From: an uncultured Bacillaceae bacterium
Lineage (GTDB): Bacteria > Bacillota > Bacilli > Bacillales > Caldibacillaceae
Length of the DNA stretch: 64,000 nucleotides
NCBI GenBank assembly: GCA_937951955.1
Contig: CALGAD010000112.1
Coordinates: forward strand, 1-64,000
Direction: 5' to 3'
Part shown: positions 9,615 through 18,063 of the stretch, one piece after another
How the letters are laid out: every line of letters starts with the position of its first letter
How positions within the stretch are numbered: position 1 is the stretch's first letter
Notes under the pieces: model-generated
Told to the model about the DNA's origin: nothing
What the model saw: the letters and a program-made list of their open reading frames with translations, nothing else
Databases searched by the model: none
Position numbers and translations under genes: made by a program

Positions 9615-10488
9615 TCAGGCGGAAAAGTTGCGTAAAAAAGTGCAAATGCAAAAAAAGAGACAGCATATCCAGAATCGTGCGAAAACAATCGCGGTGATTA
9701 GCGGGAAAGGCGGCGTCGGCAAATCCGTGTTTTCCCTGAATTTTGCCGTAACTCTTGCTCAAGCCGGGAAAAAGGTACTGTTATTCGATTTAGATATCGG
9801 GATGGGGAATATTGAACTGTTAGCCGGGGTATCGACGAACCGGTCCATTGCCCATTTTTTCACGGAACATTACAGCCTGGAAGAGATTATCACCAAAGGA
9901 CCGGGAAATATCTCCATCATCAGCGGGGGAACCGGTTTGAATGACTTTGTCAAACTGGACAGGTTGCGCGTCGATTATTTTATCAGAGAGTTAAACGAAT
10001 TAGTCAAGGACTTTGATTACTTGCTTTTTGACATTGGAGCAGGTATGGATGATGAACGGGTTCATTTTCTCAGCACAGTTGATCACGCCTTCGTCATCGT
10101 CACTCCGGAAATCACCTCGATTATGGATGCATATTCCGCTATTAAATATGTAGTTTTACGGATTCCGGATATCAAGATACATTTCATCGGGAATCGCATG
10201 AAAAACGAAAAGGAAAACAGAAACGTCTTGGGCCGGATTAACGAAACGATGTATCGCTTTTTACAAAGAAAAGGAGAAATAGCCGGATTTATCCCCGAGG
10301 ATCACCATATTCGTTCCGCTGTCAAAAAACAAGTACCCTATGTCTTGGATAAACCGAACAGTCCTGCTTCTAAAAGAATGAAACAACTCGTAACGGACTT
10401 TCTACAGGAGCACGAACAGGGACTGGAGTTACAAAAAGATCCGGAAAGCTTCCTGTTCAAGTTGAAAACATTTCTTTTAAAAAGGTAG
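9607..10488 (+). CDS. flhG: FlhG, MinD-like ATPase for flagellar number
   Basis: A 293-residue MinD/ParA-family ATPase. The N-terminus carries DQAEKLR (residues 3-9), the motif known to stimulate the FlhF GTPase. The deviant Walker A is KGGVGKS at 34-40, and LLFDLDIGMGN is the switch region. A basic/amphipathic C-terminus (SFLFKLKTFLLKR) could act as the membrane-targeting sequence; that is an inference. The gene is called ylxH in older B. subtilis maps. It is co-oriented and overlapped with flhF. Confidence 0.94.
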   Translation: MVDQAEKLRKKVQMQKKRQHIQNRAKTIAVISGKGGVGKSVFSLNFAVTLAQAGKKVLLFDLDIGMGNIELLAGVSTNRSIAHFFTEHYSLEEIITKGPGNISIISGGTGLNDFVKLDRLRVDYFIRELNELVKDFDYLLFDIGAGMDDERVHFLSTVDHAFVIVTPEITSIMDAYSAIKYVVLRIPDIKIHFIGNRMKNEKENRNVLGRINETMYRFLQRKGEIAGFIPEDHHIRSAVKKQVPYVLDKPNSPASKRMKQLVTDFLQEHEQGLELQKDPESFLFKLKTFLLKR

Positions 10489-10497
10489 TGAATAAAC

Positions 10498-11559
10498 TTG
10501 TCATCTGTGAGAGTACTGCTCGTTGACGATTCTGCATTCATGCGTCAATTTGTTTCTGATTTACTTTCGGATGTTGGCGATATCAATGTAATCGGGACAG
10601 CGAAAAATGGGATGGAAGCCTTGCGTCAGATTCGCAAGCTCTCCCCGGAAGTCGTCATCTTGGATATTGAAATGCCTGTTTTAGATGGTTTGAAAACTTT
10701 AGAAATTATCATGGAAACACACCCATTACCGGTCATCTTGTTCAGCGGGTGGAATAAACAAGGTGCCAATATAACGTTTCAGGCGATGGAAAAGGGTGCT
10801 TACGACTTTATTCCAAAACCGGTGAGTAACGAACCGGGCGAAATTGAGCGATTTAAAAGGGAATTATCCCAGAAAATTATTGCCGCCAAAAAGGCAAATC
10901 TAAACGCTTTAACGAGACATGTCGGGACAAATTTCGGAATGAAACCGGTGATACCGAACCATGAGCAGGTGCCCGGAAATTCGCTTGTCCTCATCGGCTC
11001 ATCGACCGGAGGGCCGCGTTCTCTGGAGACAGTTATCGGCAATTTACCGAAAAACTTTCCCGCTCCGGTGATTATTGTGCAGCATATGCCGCCGAGATTT
11101 ACCCGCCTGCTCGCAGAACGCCTCGATCGTTTAGGGATGATCACTGTAAAAGAAGCAGAAGACGGCGAGAAAATTGAAAAGGGTGTCGCTTATGTCGCTC
11201 CTGGTGGTTATCACTTAACCTTGCAAAAAGCAGGTAACGATCTGGTTGCTTCTCTCAATCAAGATGCACCGCGAAAAGGTCTTCGTCCTGCCTACGATTG
11301 TTTACTGGAATCTGTCACCGATTTAGATGATTACCGGAAAATTGCTGTTTTCTTAACAGGAATGGGGTCCGACGGTGCCAAAGGTTTGATACAATTAAAG
11401 AAAAGTAAACATGTGTATGCGATTGCGGAATCGGAAGAAACGGCGGTCATTTTCGGTATGCCGCGCGCCGCAATTGAAACCGGTCTTGTCGATGAGGTAG
11501 CTCGATTGGAGGCAATCGCATCGCTCATCAATAAAAAGGTGCATTTGGGGTGGACATGA
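10498..11559 (+). CDS. cheB: CheB, chemoreceptor methylesterase/glutamine deamidase
   Basis: A 353-residue two-domain enzyme. The receiver domain carries Asp10-Asp11 and phospho-acceptor Asp56; the C-terminal methylesterase has the catalytic set Ser168/Ser169 (GSSTGG), His196 (VQHMPP) and Asp292 (MGSDGAKG). It resets receptor methylation during adaptation. TTG at 10498 is supported by AAAGGTAGTGA at 10481-10491; a GTG three codons later is an alternative. Its end overlaps the start of cheA. Confidence 0.95.
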   Translation: MSSVRVLLVDDSAFMRQFVSDLLSDVGDINVIGTAKNGMEALRQIRKLSPEVVILDIEMPVLDGLKTLEIIMETHPLPVILFSGWNKQGANITFQAMEKGAYDFIPKPVSNEPGEIERFKRELSQKIIAAKKANLNALTRHVGTNFGMKPVIPNHEQVPGNSLVLIGSSTGGPRSLETVIGNLPKNFPAPVIIVQHMPPRFTRLLAERLDRLGMITVKEAEDGEKIEKGVAYVAPGGYHLTLQKAGNDLVASLNQDAPRKGLRPAYDCLLESVTDLDDYRKIAVFLTGMGSDGAKGLIQLKKSKHVYAIAESEETAVIFGMPRAAIETGLVDEVARLEAIASLINKKVHLGWT

Positions 11560-13601
11560 TGGAAATGGATCAATATTTAGAAATATTTATTGAAGAAGCG
11601 AAAGAGCATTTACAAAACTGTAATGAGAATTTACTGAAACTTGAGGAAAATCCCGATGATTTAATGATCATTAATGAAATATTCCGCTCCGCTCATACCC
11701 TGAAAGGGATGAGTGCCACAATGGGTTATGAGGATATGGCTAATTTAACCCATGCGCTGGAAGGGGTGCTCGATGCACTCCGCAATGGAAAATTTTCCTT
11801 TTCCTCGGAATTGCTCGATAAAATTTTCGAGGCTATGGATGAGTTGGAAAATATGGTCGAGTCGATTATAAGCGGTGGCGATGGTCGCGCTGATGTATCG
11901 GAAATTATCGAGCAATTACAGATGCTCGCCGACTCTTCTAATCCGGTAATGAAAATGGTCAATCCAGAGCGAGAAACAAGTGCAAATTCCAGCGCCGGTA
12001 AGCTCACTTACGATGAATTCGAATGGACCGTGATTAAGCAATCTAGAGAGCAGGGTTATCATGTTTACGAAGTGACCATTGTCTTGCAACCAGATTGTTT
12101 ACTGAAATCCGCCCGGGTCTATATGGTGTTTGATGCCATGGAAAAAATTGGCGAGATCATCAAATCCGAGCCGTCCGTTGAAGACCTGGAAGCAGAACAA
12201 TTTGACAATGAGTTCACATTTACACTCATTACAAAGGAACCGGACCGTCACGTAAAAGAGACGATTTTAAACATCTCGGAAATTGCCGAAGTTCGCATCC
12301 ATCCTCTAGACCGGGCTAACGAACCAGTGGATGAGCCCGCTGATCAGGAAGAATCGAAGGGGCAATTACAAAATAATGGGTCGAAGACAAAAAGTTCCCC
12401 AACTTCAGGAAGCACAACAAAAGCATCCGGTCAGAAAAAGGCAACCAATATGCAGCGGACGATTCGGGTCAATATCGATCGCTTAAATTCCGTGATGAAC
12501 TTATTTGAAGAGCTAGTCATCGATCGGGGGCGGCTCGAACAAATCGCAACGGAACTCAACCATCCGGAATTGACGGAAACGGTGGAAAAAATATCACGGG
12601 TGACGAGCAATTTACAAACGAATATTTTAAATATCCGGATGGTGCCGATTGAGACGGTGTTCAATCGCTTTCCGAAAATGATTCGTCAGCTCGCCAGGGA
12701 TTTAGGGAAAAAAATCCGCTTGCATATCGTCGGTCAGGATACGGAATTGGACCGGACGGTCATCGATGAAATCGGCGATCCTTTGATCCATTTATTAAGA
12801 AACTCCGCCGATCACGGGATTGAAATGCCGGAAGAAAGAAAAGCTCTCGGTAAACCAGAGGAAGGAACGATATTGTTAAAAGCTTATCATAGCGGCAATC
12901 AAGTATTCATCGAAATTGAAGATGACGGAGCAGGAATCAACAGGGATAAGGTCATACAAAAAGCTTTGCAGAACGGATTGATCACGGAAGAAGAAAAGGA
13001 TCATTTAACGGATCAAGAAGTTTACGACTTGATTTTCTCCTCGGGCTTTTCCACCGCTGATAAAGTCTCCGATGTCTCCGGGCGCGGCGTCGGGCTTGAT
13101 GTCGTGAAAAATACGATTGAATCGCTCGGCGGTTCGATTTCGGTGACTTCGGAAAGAAATAAGGGTTCGAAATTTTTAATTCAACTACCATTAACGCTTT
13201 CAATTATCTCGATATTACTCGTTCAGGTCCAGGATGAAAAATACGGAATTCCCTTAACTTCGATACTGGAGACGGGGATGATTCATAAAACCGATATTCA
13301 ATATGCCCATGACCAGCCGGTGATTGATTTTCGCGGAAAAATCGTTCCCCTCTTATCGTTAAAGGAGATTTTCCATGTGCCCGTAACGAAAGAGCAAGAT
13401 CAGGACAATCTATCCATTGTTATCATCCGTAAAGGGGATAAGATCGCCGCACTAATCGTCGATCAATTTATCGGCCAGCAGGAAGTCGTTTTAAAATCAC
13501 TAGGCAATTACTTAACGGATGTCTTTGCCATCTCGGGGGCAACGATTTTAGGAGATGGACAGATTTCCTTGATTCTCGATTGCAATGCTTTAATCAAGTA
13601 G
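11559..13601 (+). CDS. cheA: CheA, chemotaxis histidine kinase
   Basis: About 680 residues with the full CheA layout: HPt domain with phospho-His46 (RSAHTLKGM), P2 CheY/CheB-binding domain, a Ser/Thr-rich linker near 260-295, dimerisation domain, HATPase domain (N box RNSADHGIE, G boxes DDGAGIN and GRGVGLDVV) and a C-terminal CheW-like domain. It receives signals from receptors and phosphorylates CheY and CheB. Three starts are possible (GTG 11550, ATG 11556, ATG 11559); the last has the best spacing from GGGGTGG and gives the family-like MEMDQYLEIF. Confidence 0.96.
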   Translation: MEMDQYLEIFIEEAKEHLQNCNENLLKLEENPDDLMIINEIFRSAHTLKGMSATMGYEDMANLTHALEGVLDALRNGKFSFSSELLDKIFEAMDELENMVESIISGGDGRADVSEIIEQLQMLADSSNPVMKMVNPERETSANSSAGKLTYDEFEWTVIKQSREQGYHVYEVTIVLQPDCLLKSARVYMVFDAMEKIGEIIKSEPSVEDLEAEQFDNEFTFTLITKEPDRHVKETILNISEIAEVRIHPLDRANEPVDEPADQEESKGQLQNNGSKTKSSPTSGSTTKASGQKKATNMQRTIRVNIDRLNSVMNLFEELVIDRGRLEQIATELNHPELTETVEKISRVTSNLQTNILNIRMVPIETVFNRFPKMIRQLARDLGKKIRLHIVGQDTELDRTVIDEIGDPLIHLLRNSADHGIEMPEERKALGKPEEGTILLKAYHSGNQVFIEIEDDGAGINRDKVIQKALQNGLITEEEKDHLTDQEVYDLIFSSGFSTADKVSDVSGRGVGLDVVKNTIESLGGSISVTSERNKGSKFLIQLPLTLSIISILLVQVQDEKYGIPLTSILETGMIHKTDIQYAHDQPVIDFRGKIVPLLSLKEIFHVPVTKEQDQDNLSIVIIRKGDKIAALIVDQFIGQQEVVLKSLGNYLTDVFAISGATILGDGQISLILDCNALIK

Positions 13602-13646
13602 CTATCGGCATTCATCAGGCTGTAGTTTCAAGAGAGGGGGAGTTGG

Positions 13647-14129
13647 ATGGTTCAACTAGTAGAAAATAAGCGGGTCAATGTCCAGGAAGAAGAAATTGTT
13701 GTTTTTTCCCTGGCAGGAAAAGAATATGGAATAAATGTAAAATATGTCACATCCATCGAAAAAATTACCTTTATAACCCGGGTTCCGAATACGAAACCGT
13801 ACATAAAAGGGGTTATGAATTTACGGGGCATCATCGTTCCTATCATCGATTTACGAACCCGGTTCGGGCTGGAAGAAACGCACTACACGGAGAAAAGCCG
13901 CATCCTCATTATTTCCTTTGAAGATATCACGGTGGGCTTGATTGTCGATGCGGCGAATGATGTGATCAAAATTACCGAAAGCAATGTCGAAGCCCAGCCG
14001 GAAGTCATCGGTGTGGAGAAGCAAAACTACATCCAGGGTGTTGTCCATTTACAAGATCGCCTCATTATTTTATTACATTTGCATAAAATATTAAATTTAT
14101 CAGGAGAACACGATGAACATGAAGCATAA
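13647..14129 (+). CDS. cheW: CheW, chemotaxis coupling protein
   Basis: A 160-residue adaptor that links CheA to chemoreceptors. It is a single CheW/SH3-like domain; the segments VVFSLAGKEYGINVKYVTSIE and PYIKGVMNLRGIIVPIIDLR are diagnostic. GAGAGGGGGAG precedes the ATG. The last codons overlap cheC, which has its own AGGAG inside cheW. Confidence 0.97.
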   Translation: MVQLVENKRVNVQEEEIVVFSLAGKEYGINVKYVTSIEKITFITRVPNTKPYIKGVMNLRGIIVPIIDLRTRFGLEETHYTEKSRILIISFEDITVGLIVDAANDVIKITESNVEAQPEVIGVEKQNYIQGVVHLQDRLIILLHLHKILNLSGEHDEHEA

Positions 14130-14766
14130 TCCAGCGAATCTATCGTTAAACGAGGCGCAAAAAGATATTTTAAAAGAAATCGGTAATATCGGAGCGGGCC
14201 ATGCCGCCAGTTCCCTGTCGCATCTTCTCAATAAAACGATTTCGATGAATGTTCCGAATGTCCATTTTGCTCCATTTGAAGAAATCATGGAGCTAAGCGG
14301 TGGTGCGGAACGGATTGTTGCCAGTGTTTTCTTAAGGTTCTCCGGCGATGTGAATGGCAACATGTTTTTCGTCTTGCCCGTGGATCAGGCCACACGGTTT
14401 GTCCGGGCACTTGTTGCGGAAGATTTTTCGTTTGCAAACCCGCCTTATCCGGAAATCGCGCTATCGGCCTATCAGGAAATCGGCAATATTTTAGCCGGTT
14501 CCTATTTGAGCGCTTTATCGGATTTTTTAAATATCCGGATTGCACCGTCTGTACCTGAAGTGGCTATCGATATGTTTGGCGCTATCATCAGTTTTGGTTT
14601 GCTGGAAATTTCCCGGGTTGCTGATTATGCCATCGCCATCGATGCAGAGATCAAAGATCATGAAGCGAACGATCAAAATGAATCGATCAAGGGGCACTTC
14701 TTTTTACTACCCGATCCGGAATCGTTACAGTACATATTTTCACTATTAGGGGAACAGTTACAATGA
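14113..14766 (+). CDS. cheC: CheC, CheY-P phosphatase
   Basis: A 217-residue protein with two CheC repeats, each with the catalytic E-x(2)-N pattern (KEIGNIGAGHAA and QEIGNILAGSYL). It dephosphorylates CheY-P and is stimulated by CheD, forming the CheC-CheD-CheYp adaptation loop of Bacillus. ATG at 14113 has AGGAG at 14102-14106. It overlaps cheW by 17 bases and cheD by 4 bases. Confidence 0.95.
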   Translation: MNMKHNPANLSLNEAQKDILKEIGNIGAGHAASSLSHLLNKTISMNVPNVHFAPFEEIMELSGGAERIVASVFLRFSGDVNGNMFFVLPVDQATRFVRALVAEDFSFANPPYPEIALSAYQEIGNILAGSYLSALSDFLNIRIAPSVPEVAIDMFGAIISFGLLEISRVADYAIAIDAEIKDHEANDQNESIKGHFFLLPDPESLQYIFSLLGEQLQ

Positions 14767-15260
14767 ATGATACCCGGACGATCATTAATGTGGGTATTGC
14801 GGATATGAAAATCGCGAAAGCCCCTGATTGCCTCCGCACATCAGGACTCGGCTCCTGCGTCGGCGTCGTTCTTTACGATTTGAAGAAGGAACTGGCAGGA
14901 CTCGCCCATATCATGCTGCCGGATTCAACGCTTGCACGCAATCAAACACAAAATCTAGCAAAATATGCTGATACAGCAATACCTGCATTACTGGATGAGC
15001 TAAAAAAAGAAGGCAGCCCCAGCTGGACATTACAGGCGAAAATCGCTGGTGGAGCCCAAATGTTCAAAACAATCAGCAGCAGCGATTTAATGCGGATCGG
15101 CCCGAGAAATGTGGAGGCGGTGAAACGGATTTTACAGCAATACGACATCCCCATCGTTGCCGAGGATGTCGGCGGGAACAACGGAAGAACGATCATTTTT
15201 GATCCCCAAACGGGGGAACTTTCCATTCGTACAGTCAATAAAGGGGTTTCGATCATTTAA
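14763..15260 (+). CDS. cheD: CheD, chemoreceptor glutamine deamidase
   Basis: A 165-residue deamidase that activates receptors and partners with CheC. The catalytic cysteine is Cys32 (GLGSCVGV) and the catalytic histidine is His49 (LAHIMLP). The start overlaps the cheC stop (ATGA arrangement), consistent with the two proteins binding each other. sigD follows 34 bases later. Confidence 0.95.
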   Translation: MNDTRTIINVGIADMKIAKAPDCLRTSGLGSCVGVVLYDLKKELAGLAHIMLPDSTLARNQTQNLAKYADTAIPALLDELKKEGSPSWTLQAKIAGGAQMFKTISSSDLMRIGPRNVEAVKRILQQYDIPIVAEDVGGNNGRTIIFDPQTGELSIRTVNKGVSII

Positions 15261-15294
15261 CAGCGAGTGCGTGAATTCGTAAGGAGGGGAGACA

Positions 15295-16086
15295 ATGCCT
15301 TATCGTGCCAGTCAAGATCAAGTTGTTTTGCAAGACCTTTCAGAGGTAGATGAGGATATACTGTTTATGGAATGGCAGAAAAACCAGAATCATGCTGCCG
15401 GAAACGCCCTCGTTCGGAAATACATGCCGTTAGTACAGATGATTGTAGAAAAAATGGCCAGAACGGTGCCGCGTTCCGTTGAAAAGGATGAATTGAGGAG
15501 CCTGGCATTGACGGGACTTTACGAGGCTTTGACGAAGTATGATCCGAAGCGGAATTTGAAATTCACGACCTATGCATCGTTTCGTATCCGCGGGGCCATT
15601 TTAGACGGGTTGCGAAAGGAAGATTGGCTCCCCCGTAAAACAAGGGAAAAGGTGCGAAAACTTGAACAAACGATAGCTGCCATGGAACAAAAGTTCATGC
15701 GTTCCCCGACACCAGATGAGATCGCCCGTGCGGCGGGTATTCCGGTGGAAGAGGTCCAGTCCTTGCTGGATGAAGTATATTTTTCGAACATCCTCTCCAT
15801 CGATGATAATAAGCAGGATGATGATGAACAGGAAGGTAAAGGCTATACGCTACGGGATGACAGCGTGAAAGGTCCCGAAGAGGAAATAGTTTTTTCGGAA
15901 ACGGTTCAGGAATTGGCGGAAAATATCAAACAGTTGAATGAGAAAGAACAGCTCGTGTTAAGTTTAATCTATCAGGAAGAACTAACATTAACCGAAATCG
16001 GTCAGATTATGGATTTATCCACATCGAGGATTTCCCAGATCCATTCGAAGGCAGTGAAAAAACTGCGCGCCATGATGAACGAATAA
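15295..16086 (+). CDS. sigD: SigD (FliA-type), motility sigma factor
   Basis: A 263-residue sigma-28 factor. Regions 2, 3 and 4 are all visible: YDPKRNLKFTTYASFRIRGAI (about residues 82-102) is region 2, and ELTLTEIGQIMDLSTSRISQI near the C-terminus is the region 4 helix-turn-helix. It directs transcription of late flagellar and autolysin genes in the Bacillus scheme. AAGGAGGGGA lies 5 bases before the ATG. Its place far down the operon is the feature known in B. subtilis to make SigD dosage sensitive to transcript reach. Confidence 0.97.
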   Translation: MPYRASQDQVVLQDLSEVDEDILFMEWQKNQNHAAGNALVRKYMPLVQMIVEKMARTVPRSVEKDELRSLALTGLYEALTKYDPKRNLKFTTYASFRIRGAILDGLRKEDWLPRKTREKVRKLEQTIAAMEQKFMRSPTPDEIARAAGIPVEEVQSLLDEVYFSNILSIDDNKQDDDEQEGKGYTLRDDSVKGPEEEIVFSETVQELAENIKQLNEKEQLVLSLIYQEELTLTEIGQIMDLSTSRISQIHSKAVKKLRAMMNE

Positions 16087-16098
16087 GGCGGGATAATC

Positions 16099-16404
16099 AT
16101 GAGCTTGAAAAATATCGACATGCAGCTTGCTGTCCAGCGAACAGAAAATGCCAGTCGACTACAGCACACCATGAATCGAGAAGCTCAACTCATGAATATG
16201 GCAGCAGCCCATACGGTTCAGAAACAAGAGGAGAAAAAAACGAAAACCGTGCTGCGCCGGGAAGAAGCGGGCAAATTAGCCTTAAGAAATGATAAACGGG
16301 AACGAACATTATATAAACATCGCCGAGGAAGTAAACAGAAAAATGCGGATGGAGAGGAGATGCTCCATCCGTACAAAGGAAAATTTATTGACACCAATGG
16401 ATAA
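16099..16404 (+). CDS. Small charged protein of unknown function, sigD-swrB interval
   Basis: 101 residues, mostly predicted helical and rich in Lys, Arg, Glu and Gln, with no membrane segment or signal peptide. I do not recognise a named family. The C-terminal HPYKGKFIDTNG looks like a short conserved tail that I associate with unnamed proteins at the ends of firmicute flagellar operons; this is memory, not a search. GGCGGGA precedes the ATG. It is 12 bases from both neighbours, so it is part of the operon. B. subtilis has no gene here between sigD and swrB. Confidence 0.7.
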   Translation: MSLKNIDMQLAVQRTENASRLQHTMNREAQLMNMAAAHTVQKQEEKKTKTVLRREEAGKLALRNDKRERTLYKHRRGSKQKNADGEEMLHPYKGKFIDTNG

Positions 16405-16416
16405 AGGAAGAGTTGA

Positions 16417-16923
16417 ATGAAAACACTCATCGTGATTAATTTTGTACTTTTACTTTGCACCGTTTTCCTCGCTATCATTCTATTTAAAAAATATAATCAA
16501 CTGGCTGACCTGGAGGAAAAATATGAGCTGATGCAGCGGGAATTTGCCGGCCAGATGGAAGCTTTCCTTCTGGAAATTAAGGAAGAGAATGAAAAATTTA
16601 TCCAGGAGTTTCAGCAAACCATTGAAGAAAGAGATGTTCACCACCCCGCAAGCGATGCCCGGACGGATCATCCCCCTGTAGTGGATGGAGAGGAAAACGC
16701 GGAAGAGGCGGATATTTCCGGACCCGAAACAAGGGAAGATACACCCGAACTTTCCTTTAATAAATATGAAAAAGATGTCCAGCAAGTTGCGGACTATCTG
16801 ACAAAAGGTTTTTCCGTACCGGAAATCGCGAAGGCTTTAAATCGCGGGAAAACGGAAATCGAACTCTTGATCAAATTCAACCCGACACTGATGAATATTT
16901 ATTCCAAAAATGTACAAAATTGA
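16417..16923 (+). CDS. swrB: SwrB (YlxL), swarming/flagellar assembly protein
   Basis: A 168-residue protein with one N-terminal membrane helix (about residues 4-24), a coiled-coil stretch (about 30-72, rich in Glu/Lys), a low-complexity acidic linker and a C-terminal helical unit resembling a helix-turn-helix (VADYLTKGFSVPEIAKALNRG). B. subtilis SwrB has the same size and layout and promotes basal-body maturation and swarming. It is the last gene of the fla/che operon and is followed by a terminator. Confidence 0.82.
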   Translation: MKTLIVINFVLLLCTVFLAIILFKKYNQLADLEEKYELMQREFAGQMEAFLLEIKEENEKFIQEFQQTIEERDVHHPASDARTDHPPVVDGEENAEEADISGPETREDTPELSFNKYEKDVQQVADYLTKGFSVPEIAKALNRGKTEIELLIKFNPTLMNIYSKNVQN

Positions 16924-16924
16924 A

Positions 16925-16976
16925 GTAGGGAAAAGGCTGCAAAGCGTCTTGCGAATGTTCCCTATTTCTTTTTTTT
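16925..16976 (+). terminator. Terminator of the fla/che operon
   Basis: TAGGGAA at 16926-16932 pairs with TTCCCTA at 16958-16964, with a second small stem inside, followed by a T-rich run (16965-16976). It directly follows swrB and precedes the rpsB promoter, so it closes the motility operon. Confidence 0.8.
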
Positions 16977-16988
16977 CGTTTTCTTACC

Positions 16989-17017
16989 TTGATTGTTGAA
17001 AAATGTTGTGCTATAGT
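16989..17017 (+). promoter_or_regulatory. Sigma-A promoter of rpsB
   Basis: TTGATT at 16989-16994, a 17-base spacer and TATAGT at 17012-17017; the TG one base before the -10 (TGCTATAGT) makes it an extended -10. Transcription would start near 17024, leaving a leader of roughly 115 bases before rpsB. Confidence 0.7.
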
Positions 17018-17038
17018 ATTTCTGGTGTGAGTACACAC

Positions 17039-17103
17039 GTTCATGGATTCAAGTGGAGGTGCTATATAGCAATTATATAGTCCCACTTGAATAGGAAATG
17101 AAC
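17039..17103 (+). promoter_or_regulatory. Structured rpsB mRNA leader (candidate S2-binding element)
   Basis: Three nested helices can be read directly: GTTCAT 17039-17044 with ATGAAC 17098-17103; ATTCAAGTGG 17047-17056 with CCACTTGAAT 17083-17092 (10 perfect pairs); and CTATAT 17062-17067 with ATATAG 17075-17080. The element stands between the rpsB promoter and the rpsB ribosome binding site. Autogenous control by ribosomal protein S2 is known in other bacteria; that this hairpin is the S2 site is inference. Confidence 0.65.
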
Positions 17104-17140
17104 GGAGGAAATAACCAATATTATAGGAGGAATTTTATTT

Positions 17141-17914
17141 ATGTCAGTACTTACCATGAAGCAATTGCTTGAAGCTGGTGTCCATTTCGGTCACCAAACA
17201 CGCCGTTGGAATCCGAAAATGAAAAAATACATTTTCCAGGAAAGAAACGGCATTTATATTATTGATTTACAAAAAACCGTCAAAATGGTTGACACGGCTT
17301 ACAATTTCATCCGTGATATTGCTGCACAAGGTGGTAAAGTTCTCTTTGTCGGAACGAAAAAACAAGCTCAAGATGCAGTTAAAGAGGAAGCCGAACGTTG
17401 CGGTATGTTCTATGTCAACCAACGCTGGCTCGGTGGTACATTAACAAACTTCCAAACGATCAAAACCCGGATTCAACGTCTCAAAGACATTGAAAAAATG
17501 GAAGAAGACGGTACATTTGATGTACTTCCGAAAAAAGAAGTATTGCTCTTGAAACGGGAAAAAGAAAAATTAGAAAAATTCCTCGGTGGAATTAAAGAAA
17601 TGACCGATTATCCGGATGCGATTTTCATTATCGATCCCCGGAAAGAACGCATTGCCGTTCAAGAAGCACGCAAACTCAATATTCCCATCGTCGCCATGGT
17701 GGATACGAACTGTGATCCGGATGAAATTGATTACGTCATCCCTTCCAACGATGATGCGATTCGCGCTGTTCGCTTAATTACAAGCAAAATGGCCGATGCT
17801 GTCATCGAAGGAAGACAGGGCGAACAAGTTCAAGAAACGGAAACAAAAGTAGAAACGAGTGCAGAAGCAGCTGAAGCAGAAAAAGAAGAAGTGGAAGCTG
17901 TCGAAGCCGAGTAA
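17141..17914 (+). CDS. rpsB: Ribosomal protein S2
   Basis: A 257-residue small-subunit protein beginning MSVLTMKQLLEAGVHFGHQT, the family signature, with the second signature DPRKERIAVQEARKLNIPIVA around residues 165-185. The C-terminal tail after about 230 is Glu/Ala-rich, as common for S2. AGGAGGAA stands before the ATG. It has its own promoter, leader and terminator, and is followed by tsf, the classic rpsB-tsf pairing. Confidence 0.99.
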   Translation: MSVLTMKQLLEAGVHFGHQTRRWNPKMKKYIFQERNGIYIIDLQKTVKMVDTAYNFIRDIAAQGGKVLFVGTKKQAQDAVKEEAERCGMFYVNQRWLGGTLTNFQTIKTRIQRLKDIEKMEEDGTFDVLPKKEVLLLKREKEKLEKFLGGIKEMTDYPDAIFIIDPRKERIAVQEARKLNIPIVAMVDTNCDPDEIDYVIPSNDDAIRAVRLITSKMADAVIEGRQGEQVQETETKVETSAEAAEAEKEEVEAVEAE

Positions 17915-17932
17915 ATTAAGGGATAATCTATG

Positions 17933-17968
17933 AGGTGATAAGCGGGAAAGCCCTTATCACCTTTTTTT
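17933..17968 (+). terminator. Terminator after rpsB
   Basis: AGGTGATAAG 17933-17942 and CTTATCACCT 17953-17962 form a perfect 10-pair stem followed by a run of T. It separates rpsB from tsf, so tsf must depend on read-through or on a promoter in 17969-18050. Confidence 0.9.
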
Positions 17969-18063
17969 AAGAATGAATACATATTACCTATCATGCATTT
18001 TAGAACATGATCCTGATGGATGCAGTAGTATAAAATGGAAAAGGAAAATAAGGAGGAACAAGC

